Assembly: GCF_032854445.1 (NCBI RefSeq)
Contig: NC_088301.1
Coordinates: 27,264,402-27,328,401 of the forward strand
Length of the DNA: 64,000 nt
Direction: 5' to 3'
Source of the DNA: Liolophura sinensis
Taxonomy: Eukaryota; Mollusca; Polyplacophora; Chitonida; Chitonidae
Under the pieces are notes generated by a model, which did not search any database, was not told where the DNA came from, and worked only from the letters and a program-made list of their open reading frames with translations. Positions 23,936 to 34,319 of the stretch are shown piece after piece; within the stretch, counting starts at the first letter, position 1; each line of letters starts with the position of its first letter. A program made the translations under genes and the position numbers.

Positions 23936-26900
23936 ATGTCTCCATTTTGGGCTGTCATTTTTATCCTTGGTTTGTCAAGCGCAAACGGTAATGTATAGTT
24001 GTTCAATCATAACTAGAAAAAACGCAAAAGCTTTTATTATTTCAAAACAGAACTTGGCAGGCTTAGATCAATGCCTGTGGCTTCGTAAGCAGTTGATTCT
24101 AAGCTATATGATATTTGATTTTATAGCAGATGGCTGTCGGTGCGAGCGACATCTCGTAATTTGGAACCCAGTTTCGCATATTTCGGCTTTGTGCTTATAC
24201 AGCAAGCGGAATGTCGGTATCTGGACAATGGTTTACTCTACCCATATATAAACCCACGCATAATCGTCCTCCATGTAGTGTGCTTTCTGAAAGATTAGTT
24301 GTAGTATTTATTTATTCATTTATTTGATTGGTGTTTTACGCCGCACTCAAGAACATTTCACTTATACGACGGCGGCCAGCATCATGGTTGGAGGAAACCG
24401 GGCAGAGCCCGAGGAAGTTGTAGTTAGAGCATTAAAAAGTTTAATTGTAATAAATTGTATATTTTTATCTATAAATTTTGTAGAACGCTCTTTATCATCT
24501 GCCAGTCACACATCCAAACCCTTGAAAAAAGGGTTTGGATGTATTCAGAAATTCTTGTCTCAGCATCGTCATGGGTAATTACCGTTACCGAAACAGGTCA
24601 TTTATTTATCAGTTCTAACATAGATCCAACTCAAATAACAAACAAAACCGTTTTTTTTTATATTTGAGGATGGTGGTTTTTCTCTAATGATAAACGAGAG
24701 GAGGATGAAAAGATATGTCTGGCGGCACCACAGGCAGACCACAAACTTCAGGTTGAGTTTGTCCTCTTTAGCCGCCAAAATAGTGGCGGTAAAGACGTCA
24801 CTTCCAACTCGGATTCCATCCGCCAATCAGGCTTCGACGCTGCGAAAGACACGAAGTTCATCATCCACGGATACACGGATCTGGGATCCTCAGTCTGGGT
24901 TCAGAGGATGGTTCAAGATTTCCTGAAATATGTGAGTATAATTAAATCTTAATTGATGAACTGTTGTAGTTACGAAGATGTTAATGTTTGCTCTATACTC
25001 AATAAAAGCATCTGTGTACAAAAGGTACACAAGATGTGTACAACAGGTACACATTGATTGTGACAAATTTGCACACATTTGCACAAATCTTATGCAATCC
25101 AGCTTTTAATGTGTACTAAATTGTGTACCTGTGATACACATCCTCTTTACATCGCGAACTACCCAAACGCACGTGTACAAAACAGTACACATTTGCTTGT
25201 TGAGAGTAGAAAGTTTATATGTATTGTGGGCTGAAAATTTTCGGGAATAAGTGTTTTTGAGGAGAGCTGTTAACCTGAACATGAGCACGAGAAGATTCAC
25301 TTTGATACTTCAACACCATTTTAACGGTGTAAATTCCTCTGAAATTGTTTAGAACTTTCTCCCTGAAGAGAGTTTGTTGCTCCTATTTTTTGACAAGTGA
25401 TTTCTTTCGAAGTCAAGAATATTTCACTTAAGCAATTAACACCGATCGTGTAGTTTTATGGGTGGGTAGTGGAAAACTAGCTGAGCTCCCAGAAAAAAAT
25501 TACAACTTTCCTTGGCAAATACCTGGAAATAGCCTGACTGAAATCTGCGGCAGAATGAGTTGGCGTTGAGTTCATGCTGATGTTGTGAAGAACATTCGCA
25601 CGAGGTGCGCGTAGATTCTACTCCTCGTGCTGTTACCTTGGTGACAAGCTCCATTGTTTCCGCTAGTGCTTACCTTGGTTGAGCACCTCTTGCCCGCCTG
25701 CCATACATGTAAGTCACATGTGGGAGAGTTCGTTAGTAGCCCGACAAAGCTCGTTGGTTTAACCCGGGCACCTCCCAAAATTTAGCGCCATTGTATAAGT
25801 GAATACTTGACTATGGCATTAAGGAAGCAGCAAATAAATAAATATATTCTAGTGAAGACAAAGAGTAAAAAAAAAAGCGAAACTTATTATCCCCTACTCC
25901 CAAAATAAATTTAAGTTTTGTCCACATCTCTTGTAAGAACTTTCATTCCCATGCACAGATGCGTTACAGTGCTTTCTTTTTTAAACCGTCTGAAGCGAAA
26001 GCTTTTTCGGACAGCGTAATATGGATTTCTCTTTTGACGTTCCCCTAAAGCATGACGTCAATGTCGTGTGCGTCAACTGGCAGAAGGGAGCAGACAGCTT
26101 GTACTACGGTCAGTCGGCAGCCAACACAAGGCGGGTGGGCGAGATAGTCGGGGATTTCATCAGACAGCTGAAGGAAGTGATGGGAGCCCCGTACAACAGC
26201 CACCACCTGATAGGACATAGTTTGGGCGCTCACATTTCAGGTTTCGCCGGGGCAAGTCTTAACGGACAAGTGGCCAGAATTACAGGTGAGCGTGATATCT
26301 TCTGGATAGAACAAACACTTACGTAGAGAATCAAGCCAAATGGTTTTCAGATTCTAAATATTTAACTCACCTGGATATTATCAAGTATAAAACAAGATGA
26401 GGGATGACTTTAAAGGAAAACAATGTAACCTCTGCCACCCAATTATTTGTGGGATTAAGAAACATTCTATACTTCGTATATCTCAGTTTCTACCTCGCTT
26501 TATTTTGATCGCAAATTAATTATTTTTGGTTTCTAACAACCTTATATTATATGATCCTTCATGATAACCTTTTTTGGTGTGAAGTTCAGAATAGGCTGCC
26601 CTCTAAATAACCATACGTTGTAACATGGGTAACGATGCATGCGCATGTCTGTGTGCGTGCCTGTTTCAGGAATGGATCCTGCAGGGCCGTGTTTCCGGTT
26701 TGCGGGCCCCGCTGACAGACTAAGTGACGACGACGCCATTTTTGTTGATGCCATTCACACCGATGGTGACCATCTTCTGCAAGGCGGTAAGAAATAGCAC
26801 AGCTTCGGTTCCGAAAGAGACTTCAGCAATCAAAGACATTGTATATTGTTGTCTACTCCATGTGTAATAATTGAATAGAAGTTAACGTGTTTTTTTTTCT

Positions 26901-28766
26901 CCTTTGCAAGCATATGTTTTCACATGTGGTTTGAACTTGTCCCTGACGACATAAATTTGTTAGCTTTCAAGAAAGATTTAATGCTCTCTAAAAGTTCATC
27001 GAATTAATCTAAAAAAAATAGTCTGTTATTTTTAGAAGAAAGACTGTTGCCTGAGTGATGCTAGGATGTAGTCTGTTATCCCAGCAGATTGCTGTGTTAA
27101 ATATAACACACACATTCTATTAATCAGTTATAAAGATTCTATTAGAAGAATAGGATATTATGTTGAATATGACATAGTATCATGTTATAATAACAGAATA
27201 CACTCTAGCATCACTCAGACAACAGACTTTCTGTTAAAATTAAAAGATTAATTTTTTGAGTGTAATGATTACCGAAAGTTCATCAAATTAATGTATCTAA
27301 TTTTTGTTTAACGTCGTATTCAAGATAATGCCAATGAGCTCCGCTCTCCGTGTATATAGGACCAGGCGTATCCATGAAAGCCGTTGGCGTTTCTGGAGCC
27401 AGATTAAACCTTACTATTCTGTTAAAAAGCCTACAGCAGCCACATCCCCAAGTTACTCTGAAATCGTTGTGTCCTTCAGGTTTTGGAACTGAGTTGCCTA
27501 TGGGAGATGCCGACTTCTACCCAAATGGCGGAGAAAAACAACCCGGATGTGACAGCTATTTTTGGCAGCATCTTGTTGACTTCTTTAAAGGCTGGTTTTC
27601 GGGTAAGTATGCGTCCAAGAGGTTCGAGTTTGGAAAAATGTGTTTGTGACATACTGAGGTAAAAGACACGTATGCTATTGTGACAGATGGATACGTGAGA
27701 ACCAACAGGTGACAAAGTACGACAAAGACATGAGTGAGTTTGTACCATGAAGATACTACAACAGCGCAGCGCCATATAGCTGAGTTTTAACAGTACAGTT
27801 ATTAAAGATTTTTCTTTAGAAAAATAGTGTACCTAATTAACACAATGAGAAAAAGGACAACGATTAGACTTGATTGTTAATATACAATAGAATAATCACA
27901 AAACTCACTAAAGTAATAGCAATATATCATAATTCATTAGAATTAGAATGCACTTAACGGTATCCACAACCTGGCGTAGCGTTATTACATGGCTAGTGCT
28001 AAGCCTTAACACGGTTCAAGAGCAGTCTCTCGCGTAACCATAAACTTGCGTATCTTAATTACATGGCTAGTGTTAGACACAAACACGGTTCAAGAGCAGT
28101 CTCTCGCGTAACCATACACTTGCGTATCTTAATTACATGGCTAGTGTTAAACACTAACACGGTTCAAGAGCAGTCTCTCTCGTATTTATAAACTTGCGTA
28201 TCTTAATTACATGGCTAGTGCTAAACCCTAACACAGTCCAAGAGCAGTCTTCCTCGTAACCATAAACTTGCGTATCTTAATTAAATGGCTAGTGCTAAAC
28301 ACTAACACGGTTCAAGAGCAGTCTCTCGCGTAACCATAAACTTGCGTATCTTAATTACATAGCTAGTGCTAAACACTAACACGGTTCAAGAGCAGTCTAT
28401 CGCGTAACCATAAACTTGCGTATCTTAAGTACATGGCTAGTGTTAAACACTAAAACGGTTCAAGAGCAGTCTCTCGCGTAACCATAAGCTGCCGTATCGT
28501 AATTTTATGTTTTGCGTTAAACCTTAACAGGGTTCAAGAGCAGTTTGTCGTGTAACCATCTCCGAGTTCAGGATCTGTTCCGTGAGTCCATCAACCCGGC
28601 CAACTCCTTCAAGGCTTACCCCTGCGGACATCAGGACGAGTATGACAAGTGTACCAGCTGTGGTTCCCGGGGGTGCTCCCGCATGGGGTACTACGCCTCT
28701 CCCTACCGCCATGGCATCTACACCATGCGTACCCGCAAGGCGTCGCCCTTCAGCTTTGATTATTAG
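23936..28766 (+). CDS. Lipase B: secreted pancreatic-lipase-superfamily enzyme without PLAT domain
   Basis: Six coding exons: 23936-23987, 24669-24931, 26051-26285, 26670-26786, 27480-27602 and 28531-28766. Phases are 1,0,1,1,1, sum 1026 nt, 341 aa. Exons 4 and 5 match lipases A and C in length exactly (117 and 123 nt). Signal peptide MSPFWAVIFILGLSSANG, then GWWFFSN. Catalytic core: FIIHGYTDLG near the oxyanion hole, GHSLGAH with Ser162, GMDPAGP with Asp186, CNHLR with His273, and a Cys-bracketed lid rich in aromatic residues (YFWQHLVDFFKGWFSG). The C-terminal segment has four further cysteines in the CGHQ...KCTSCGSRGC pattern of family disulphides. There is no PLAT domain. Role inferred: extracellular acyl-ester hydrolysis. 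Intron 4 carries a foldback element, and intron 5 carries a 74-bp array made from the exon 6 acceptor junction. Confidence 0.93.
24305..24418 (-). repeat. SINE-1 fragment
   Basis: Minus-oriented 3' half, in intron 1 of lipase B, ending at 'ccgggcagagcccgagg'. Confidence 0.85.
24510..24542. repeat. Perfect 14-bp hairpin
   Basis: acatccaaaccctt / aagggtttggatgt with a 5-base loop, in intron 1 of lipase B, about 125 bases before exon 2. There is no T-run after it. Confidence 0.85.
25012..25190. repeat. Cluster of GTGTAC/GTACAC inverted half-sites
   Basis: Several spaced inverted hexamers occur in intron 2 of lipase B: gtgtacaaaaggtacac, gtgtacaacaggtacac, gtgtacctgtgatacac and gtgtacaaaacagtacac. 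Spacing inside the pairs is 3 to 6 bases. Confidence 0.6.
25395..25855. repeat. Two degenerate SINE-1 relics
   Basis: A minus-oriented relic starts near 25400 ('caagaatatttcacttaagc'). A plus-oriented relic ends near 25850 with 'aaataaataaata'. Both are in intron 2 of lipase B and heavily diverged. Confidence 0.45.
26992..27292. mobile_element. Foldback/MITE-like element with flanking direct repeats
   Basis: In intron 4 of lipase B. The left arm includes 'agactgttgcctgagtgatg' (about 27041-27065); the right arm includes its near-complement 'catcactcagacaacagact' (about 27208-27230). The arms continue outward with AATTAATC-type matches. The element is bracketed by an 18-base direct repeat (aaagttcatcRaattaat at 26991-27008 and 27275-27292) with one mismatch. 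There is no coding capacity. Confidence 0.6.
27965..28558. repeat. 74-bp tandem array made from the intron 5 / exon 6 junction of lipase B
   Basis: The words 'ggttcaagagcag' start at 28013, 28087, 28161, 28235 (variant), 28309, 28383, 28457 and 28531: exactly 74 bases apart. The last is the real start of exon 6. Each upstream unit is about 45 bases of intron tail plus a copy of the first 29 bases of exon 6, ending at the CAT of the catalytic His codon. In most upstream units the acceptor AG is changed to ACG and the Cys codon TGT reads CGT. Confidence 0.9.
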
Positions 28767-28888
28767 GCTGTTTCCGCAGTGAAGGACCGGAGGACGAAGT
28801 CTGAGCTTTTTCTGTTATCTTCAGTTTTACTGTATCTACAATTGATAACATGAATTGATTGTAATAGAATGTTTTTTTCTCCTAACTG

Positions 28889-28894
28889 AATAAA
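28889..28894 (+). terminator. Polyadenylation signal of lipase B
   Basis: AATAAA 123 bases after the stop at 28766. Confidence 0.7.
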
Positions 28895-28956
28895 TATGAT
28901 TTGAAAATATATTTTCTTGTTCTCATAATATCTGTCTCCATTGGTGCCAGTGTTTC

Positions 28957-29190
28957 TTTTTTATTGGTGTTTTACGCCGTACTCAAGAATAGTTCACTTA
29001 TATGACGGCGGCCAGCATTATGGTGGGAGGAAAATAGACGACTATCCGCAGGTTGAAGCCGCACCTTCCCACGTATGAGAGGAATCCTGCATGAGCTGGA
29101 CTTGAACTCACAGCGACCGCACTGGTGAGAGGCTCTCTGGTCATTACGCTGCGCTAGCGCGCTAAGCAACCGAGCCACGGAGCTCCCAAC
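28957..29190 (-). repeat. Near-full-length SINE-1 with A and B boxes
   Basis: Minus-oriented. Read on the minus strand it begins 'gctccgtggctcggttgctt' (A box region), has 'gcggtcgctgtgagttcaag' (B box) and ends in the common tail. It lies directly downstream of lipase B. Confidence 0.9.
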
Positions 29191-29269
29191 CCTCGAGTGT
29201 TTTAAAAAGTACAATACAAAACTAAAACGCAGGGCTCTTTGGGGGCGGGCGTTAGAATGGAATACCAGT

Positions 29270-29487
29270 GCGGCGCAATGATCCACGAGCCTCTCGCCAA
29301 TGCGGTCGCTGTGAGTTCAAGTCCAGCTCGTGCTGGCTTCCTCTCTGGTCTGCCGGCAAGTTGCGGATGGTCGTGAGTTTCCCCGGGTTCTGCCCATTTT
29401 CCTCCCACTTTGCCTGGCCGCCATAGTATAAGTGAAAAATTCTTGAGTACTGCGTAAAACACCAATCAAATAAATAAATGACTAAAT
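29270..29487 (+). repeat. SINE-1 copy with B box
   Basis: Plus-oriented, from 'ccacgagcctctcgccaatg' to 'aacaccaatcaaataaataa'. With the minus copy 80 bases upstream it forms an inverted SINE pair. Confidence 0.9.
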
Positions 29488-29499
29488 CAAAACTAAAAC

Positions 29500-30955
29500 G
29501 CAGGAAGAAGTCATTTCCGTGGATGTTGGGGTAACTGCTCTTTAGTTTGGGACAGCACGTTTATGCTTTTATACACACAAATTGGAAGCGTAAGAATTGA
29601 TGAGAGATTAGGGCAACTTCGTTGAGTAAAACATTCATCAATAGATGCATACGTTACTTCTTGTCAATATTCTTTAGCTTTTTTCAGTTCAAACGTCTCA
29701 ATTTTTCTAACTTATTATGCGGTATAGTTGCTGTGATGTATCAGTTGTCATTGTGCGTGAATTGTATGTGTATATGTGTGCGCACAATACAGTCTATGGG
29801 AGGTAACTGTGTATGTTCAATGAACTAAGAGCGATACCTCCAACATGGTTGTCACGTGTTGCTCAAATCTATCGCTATCCTAGTGTTCTGTTCTGTTCTG
29901 TTTTTGTATTTTTTTTCATTTGTTCTCATTGATTTCAGTGGAAGCAAATGTTTGAACAGTAAGGTGGGCTTTATTGACTATACTTATGCTACATGTCGTC
30001 AATGACGCTACATAACTTTTTCCACAACAAAGGTATAATAGCAGCTGAGCTGTTACACTGATTTACACCCCCTTTTCACGGTAAAAACTACGTGAACGAG
30101 ACTGAACCTTGCAAAACCCACCTACCGTGACTAGAACCACAGATCGTCGTATCGATCGAAACGGCCCGGTCATGTATGTTCTGTATGTGTATACAGACAA
30201 AATACAGACAAGGTCGGAAGTGAAGTTTTGCCCATTTTAGAAGTAAAACCTTTCACCGTTAATTTCGCGCTGACTTTTGTTCCGTGGTGTCCTGCGAGTC
30301 AAACGCCAACAACAGTTAGTCATAATTTCCCAGACTTTAGACACAATCCATCAAAACGTCACCACGTAGGTTACAGCCGAATCTGCTGGACACGGCGCCA
30401 TTCTTTCCTGATTATTCTATCCTGTTATATTACTTATGTAGTATTTTGTGGCTTTATTGGGACTATATGGTGCTCCAAAAAGGTTAGCAGCAACAACATA
30501 AAACATTAGACGTATTTAACACGGCACGTTGAGTTATCTATTTCACTGTTAAAATTTCCATTGACCACATTGCTGGAGGCCATATTGGATTTTTTGCAAT
30601 CGTCATGTACAAATTTGTTGTCCGTCTGGCTTAAACCGTATCTCTGTCCTTGTGATCATACGGCAATAATAACTTGATTACGATGATTTTGGTTCAGATA
30701 AACTTACATGTTCAAGCCAATAAAATATAAATACACCGCGATGTAAATTTGTCCCATTTATGATAACATACATTGAATAATATCTACTACTTTGAATTGC
30801 ATATGAACTTTTGCACATATCAGTATTCATATTATTGCAATAAGATTGTTAGTTATATATTTCAACAACACCTGTTTCTCGTCCAAGCACTGCATGTGAG
30901 CAATGGTAACAGATGTCAGAACACAATACATTACAACTGTTTTATATTACTATTG
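29500..30955. other. Gene-free stretch
   Basis: No exon recognised. Open frames up to 93 codons lack splice or family support. Confidence 0.4.
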
Positions 30956-30999
30956 TATATAATTGCACATAACGTGTTTTTGTGTCACCGAAACATATA

Positions 31000-31605
31000 C
31001 ACCTGAGGGTGTATTTGGGATAAATTAGGGTGTCGATTAGGACGTTAGGACGTCGATCGTGGGAAATGCGTGACGGCGTATATGTGATAAATTAGGGTGT
31101 CGATTGTGTGAAAAGTCTGAGGGTGTATATGGGATAAATTCGGGTGTCGGTTGTGGCAAAAGTGAGGTTGTGTATGGGACAAGTTAGGACGTCAATCTTG
31201 GAAATGCGTGACGACGTATATGTGATAAATTAGGGTGTCGATTGTGCGAAAAGTCTGAGGGTGTATATGAGATAAATTAGGGTGTCGATTGTGGCAAAAG
31301 TGTGATTGTGTATCGGGCAAGTTAAGACGTCAATCTTGGGAAATGCGTGACGACGTATATGTGATAAATTAGGGTGTCGATTGTGCGAAAAGTCTGAGGG
31401 TGTATATGGGATAAATTAGGGTGTCGGTTGTGCGAAAAGTGTGATTGTGTATAAGACAAGCTAGGACGTCAATCGTGGGAAATGTGTGACGGCGTATATG
31501 TGATAAATTAGGGTGTCAATTGTGTGAAAAGTGTGATTGTGTATATGGGATAAATTAGGGCGTCGATTGCGGGAAATTTGTGAGGGTGTACTTTGTAATA
31601 ATTCC
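31000..31605. repeat. 139-bp higher-order repeat built from about 46-bp subunits
   Basis: The word 'tgacgRcgtatatgtgataa' recurs at about 31071, 31209, 31348 and 31487, spaced 138-139. Within each 139-bp unit three related subunits of about 46 bp share 'gataaattagggtgtcgatt'-like sequence. Confidence 0.8.
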
Positions 31606-31854
31606 AGGTATCGACCGCCAGTGGTTAAGTAAACATTGATTATATACAACGAAAGACACCGTGTTACGACGGTATCTCTGATACATGTCACTGATTAAAT
31701 ATTGTTGTGTCCTGTGCATGATTTGCCCAATCTGAATTTTTTCTGTTTTATGTTTACATCTTTCTTTTTGGGTTGAAAATGGTTTTAAACAATGTCAATG
31801 AATAACATACCGGCTATTAACTAAGAAGTTGTTTTTCGTCTGCATGTGTGTGGT

Positions 31855-32440
31855 GTCTAATTTTGTTTCCAGTGAGATTCAAGAGTGTGGTGATTAGCAG
31901 TCCGCAGACTCAGTGCACCGTGAACAATTTTTCCTCTGTCTAATTTTGTTTCCAGTGAGATTCAGAAGTGTGGTGATTAGCAGTCCACAGACTCAGTGCA
32001 CCGTGAACAATTTGTTCCTCTGTCTAATTTTGTTTCCAGTGAGATTCAAGAGTGTGGTGATTAACAGCCCGCAGACTCAGTGCACCGTGAACAATTTTTC
32101 CTCTGTCTAATTTTGTTTCCAGTGAGATTCAGAAGTGCGGTGATTAGTACTCAGCAGATTCAGTGCACCGTGAACAATTTGTTACTCTGTCTAATTTTGT
32201 TTCCAGTGAGATTCAGAAGTGTTGCGTTTAGCAGTCCACAGACTGAGTGCGCCGTGAACAATTTGTTCCTCTGTCTAATTTTGTTTCCAGTGAGATTCAG
32301 AAGTGTGGTGATTAGTACTCAGCAGATTCAGTGCGCCGTGAACAATTTGTTACTCTGTCTAATTTTGTTTCCAGTGAGATTCAGAAGTGTGGTGATTAGT
32401 ACTCAGCAGATTCAGTGCGCCGTGAACATAACAGGTTTTT
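31855..32440. repeat. 84-bp array, 7 copies, each with an acceptor-like 'ttttgtttccag'
   Basis: Units start with ttttgtttccag at 31861, 31944, 32028, 32111, 32195, 32279 and 32363; spacing is 84, or 83 where one G is lost. Each unit is a pyrimidine-rich stretch plus CAG, followed by about 60 bases. The 84-base period keeps one frame open (a 28-residue periodic peptide, VRFRSVVIS...). No gene is supported here. Confidence 0.85.
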
Positions 32441-32449
32441 AATTCATAT

Positions 32450-33535
32450 ATAAATTTTAATGAGTATTAAATCAATATTTCGCAAAAAGTATTTCCTATG
32501 CAATCGAATGATAACATCGATTTACTAGATTCGACCATTAGCTTACAAACACGAGGAGTGGTTTCGTATATTCTCTCGTGCATCAAGTTGGGGAGATTTT
32601 AATAAAGTCCGATAGGTTTGGCAAAGAAATGGTTTATTTTTCTGACTATCATCCAATGTCAAGGTAAAGATCATGTTTATAATTACATTATCATCACTGG
32701 CAGAAATTGGCCTATAGAGAAACTCAATTGATTAAACAAAACAAACTTAGTCGTGACTGCCGGACTCTCACCATGTGGTGTATATGTTATACACTATAGG
32801 TTATATCAGCGTGTTGTCGTGGTATACGGCCTTATCATGGAAACGAAATATCAGACCGTATCCAAAGGCAACACGCTGGTCACTGTGTTGTCACACCGAC
32901 AGCCCGTCGAGACCGACGTCACGGCACATGCGATGAGAAGAAGGGCACGAGGCCCGACTGGGAGCCTTCGTTTAGCTGAGAGAAAAATACTTGCCGGACA
33001 CGACACTGTGTTATAATGTTGTACGGCCTACCATGCACAGTGTAACTTCAGTTTTGGCCTTTATAATGCATTCTCGATAGAAAGGAAGATCGTATTTGGT
33101 TTACTATACTTACAATTCGCGTTCAGTATATGGTCTTGTTATATATATTATACATGTATATATCTATATATATAGGAGTGGTTTCGTATATATATATATT
33201 TGTTGTGTTTAATCCAGGAGCGAACGTTGCACAGTGGGAATCCCCACTTCCTAATTTGCATGTTCTCTCTTTGGGCGGGCAGTTTAGATCAGTGATGGAT
33301 TTCACCTTACAATTCTCTTAATTGACATTTTTCACAAAAATTCCAGGAGGTTTAATGGTGTTGGCTTCAACTTGAGTTTTTGGTGTCTCTTAACATATTC
33401 TGTCTGCGCACGTGAATGTTCCACCGGTAATGACGCCTTCTCATGCTGGTTCGATTTGGACAGCATATAAGGAGGATATCACCTTTTTAAATACAGCTTG
33501 ATTTAATATTCTTTTAGTCGTTTGAGTCAAGAGGA
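32450..33535. other. Gene-free stretch with a GC-richer patch
   Basis: 32830-33010 is notably GC-richer than its surroundings and holds an open frame of 87 codons (32753-33016). I recognise no domain, and no flanking splice partner was found. It may be an unannotated exon or chance. Confidence 0.35.
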
Positions 33536-33536
33536 A

Positions 33537-33806
33537 TTATTTATTTATTTATTTATTTGATGTTTTACACCGTACTCAAGAATATTTCACTTATACGACG
33601 GCGGCCAGCATTATGGTCGGAGGAAACCAAACAGAGCCCGGGTGAAATCCAGGACCATCCGCAGGTTGCTGATAGACCATCCCACGTATGGCCGGAGATT
33701 AAACCAGCATGAGCTGGACTTGAGCTCACAGCAGATGCATTGGTGAGAGACTCCTGGGTCATTACGCTGCGCTAGCACGCTAACCAAATGAGCCACAGAG
33801 GCCCCG
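33537..33806 (-). repeat. Full-length SINE-1
   Basis: The minus strand reads from 'ggggcctctgtggctcattt' through the B box to the body and a TAAA-type tail. It is one of the best full-length copies. Confidence 0.9.
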
Positions 33807-34114
33807 CGTAGTGAGGAAGTAATAATAATGAGATAATTAGAGATAAGAATTAAGGCCATTTTAAAACCGTCAGTCACGACAGCATAACGGGACATAACGG
33901 GACATGCGCAGAAAACCCTAGTTGCGAGGCGGCCAGTGCGTCATCCGCCACACAGTATATAATACTGATCTGGTGAAAACAAATAATAAAGCAGGTCATT
34001 GTGTCGAAGGCAATAAGGAAGTATAATCTTAAACTATTTTTGGAATAGTCAATATCTATTTTTATTTTTTTATTGTTGTTTAATATACTTCATAATTTTT
34101 TGTCTTACCTGATC

Positions 34115-34215
<101 letters not shown>

Positions 34216-34319
34216 TCACCAACGTGTGTCTGAAGTAAAACTCATGGATGCATTTTTGTATCTACCAATACAATTGTCGAGAAGATTGGAGTCTGCGTAT
34301 CTATGATGACTATATACTA

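Noticed and set aside
23898-24251. 117-codon ORF starting upstream of lipase B
   Set aside because: It reads through the exon 1 donor in another frame and starts at or before the expected transcription start; the 23936 ATG gives the signal peptide.
32753-33016. 87-codon ORF in a GC-richer patch
   Set aside because: No recognisable domain and no partner exons; kept only as a note in the gene-free entry.
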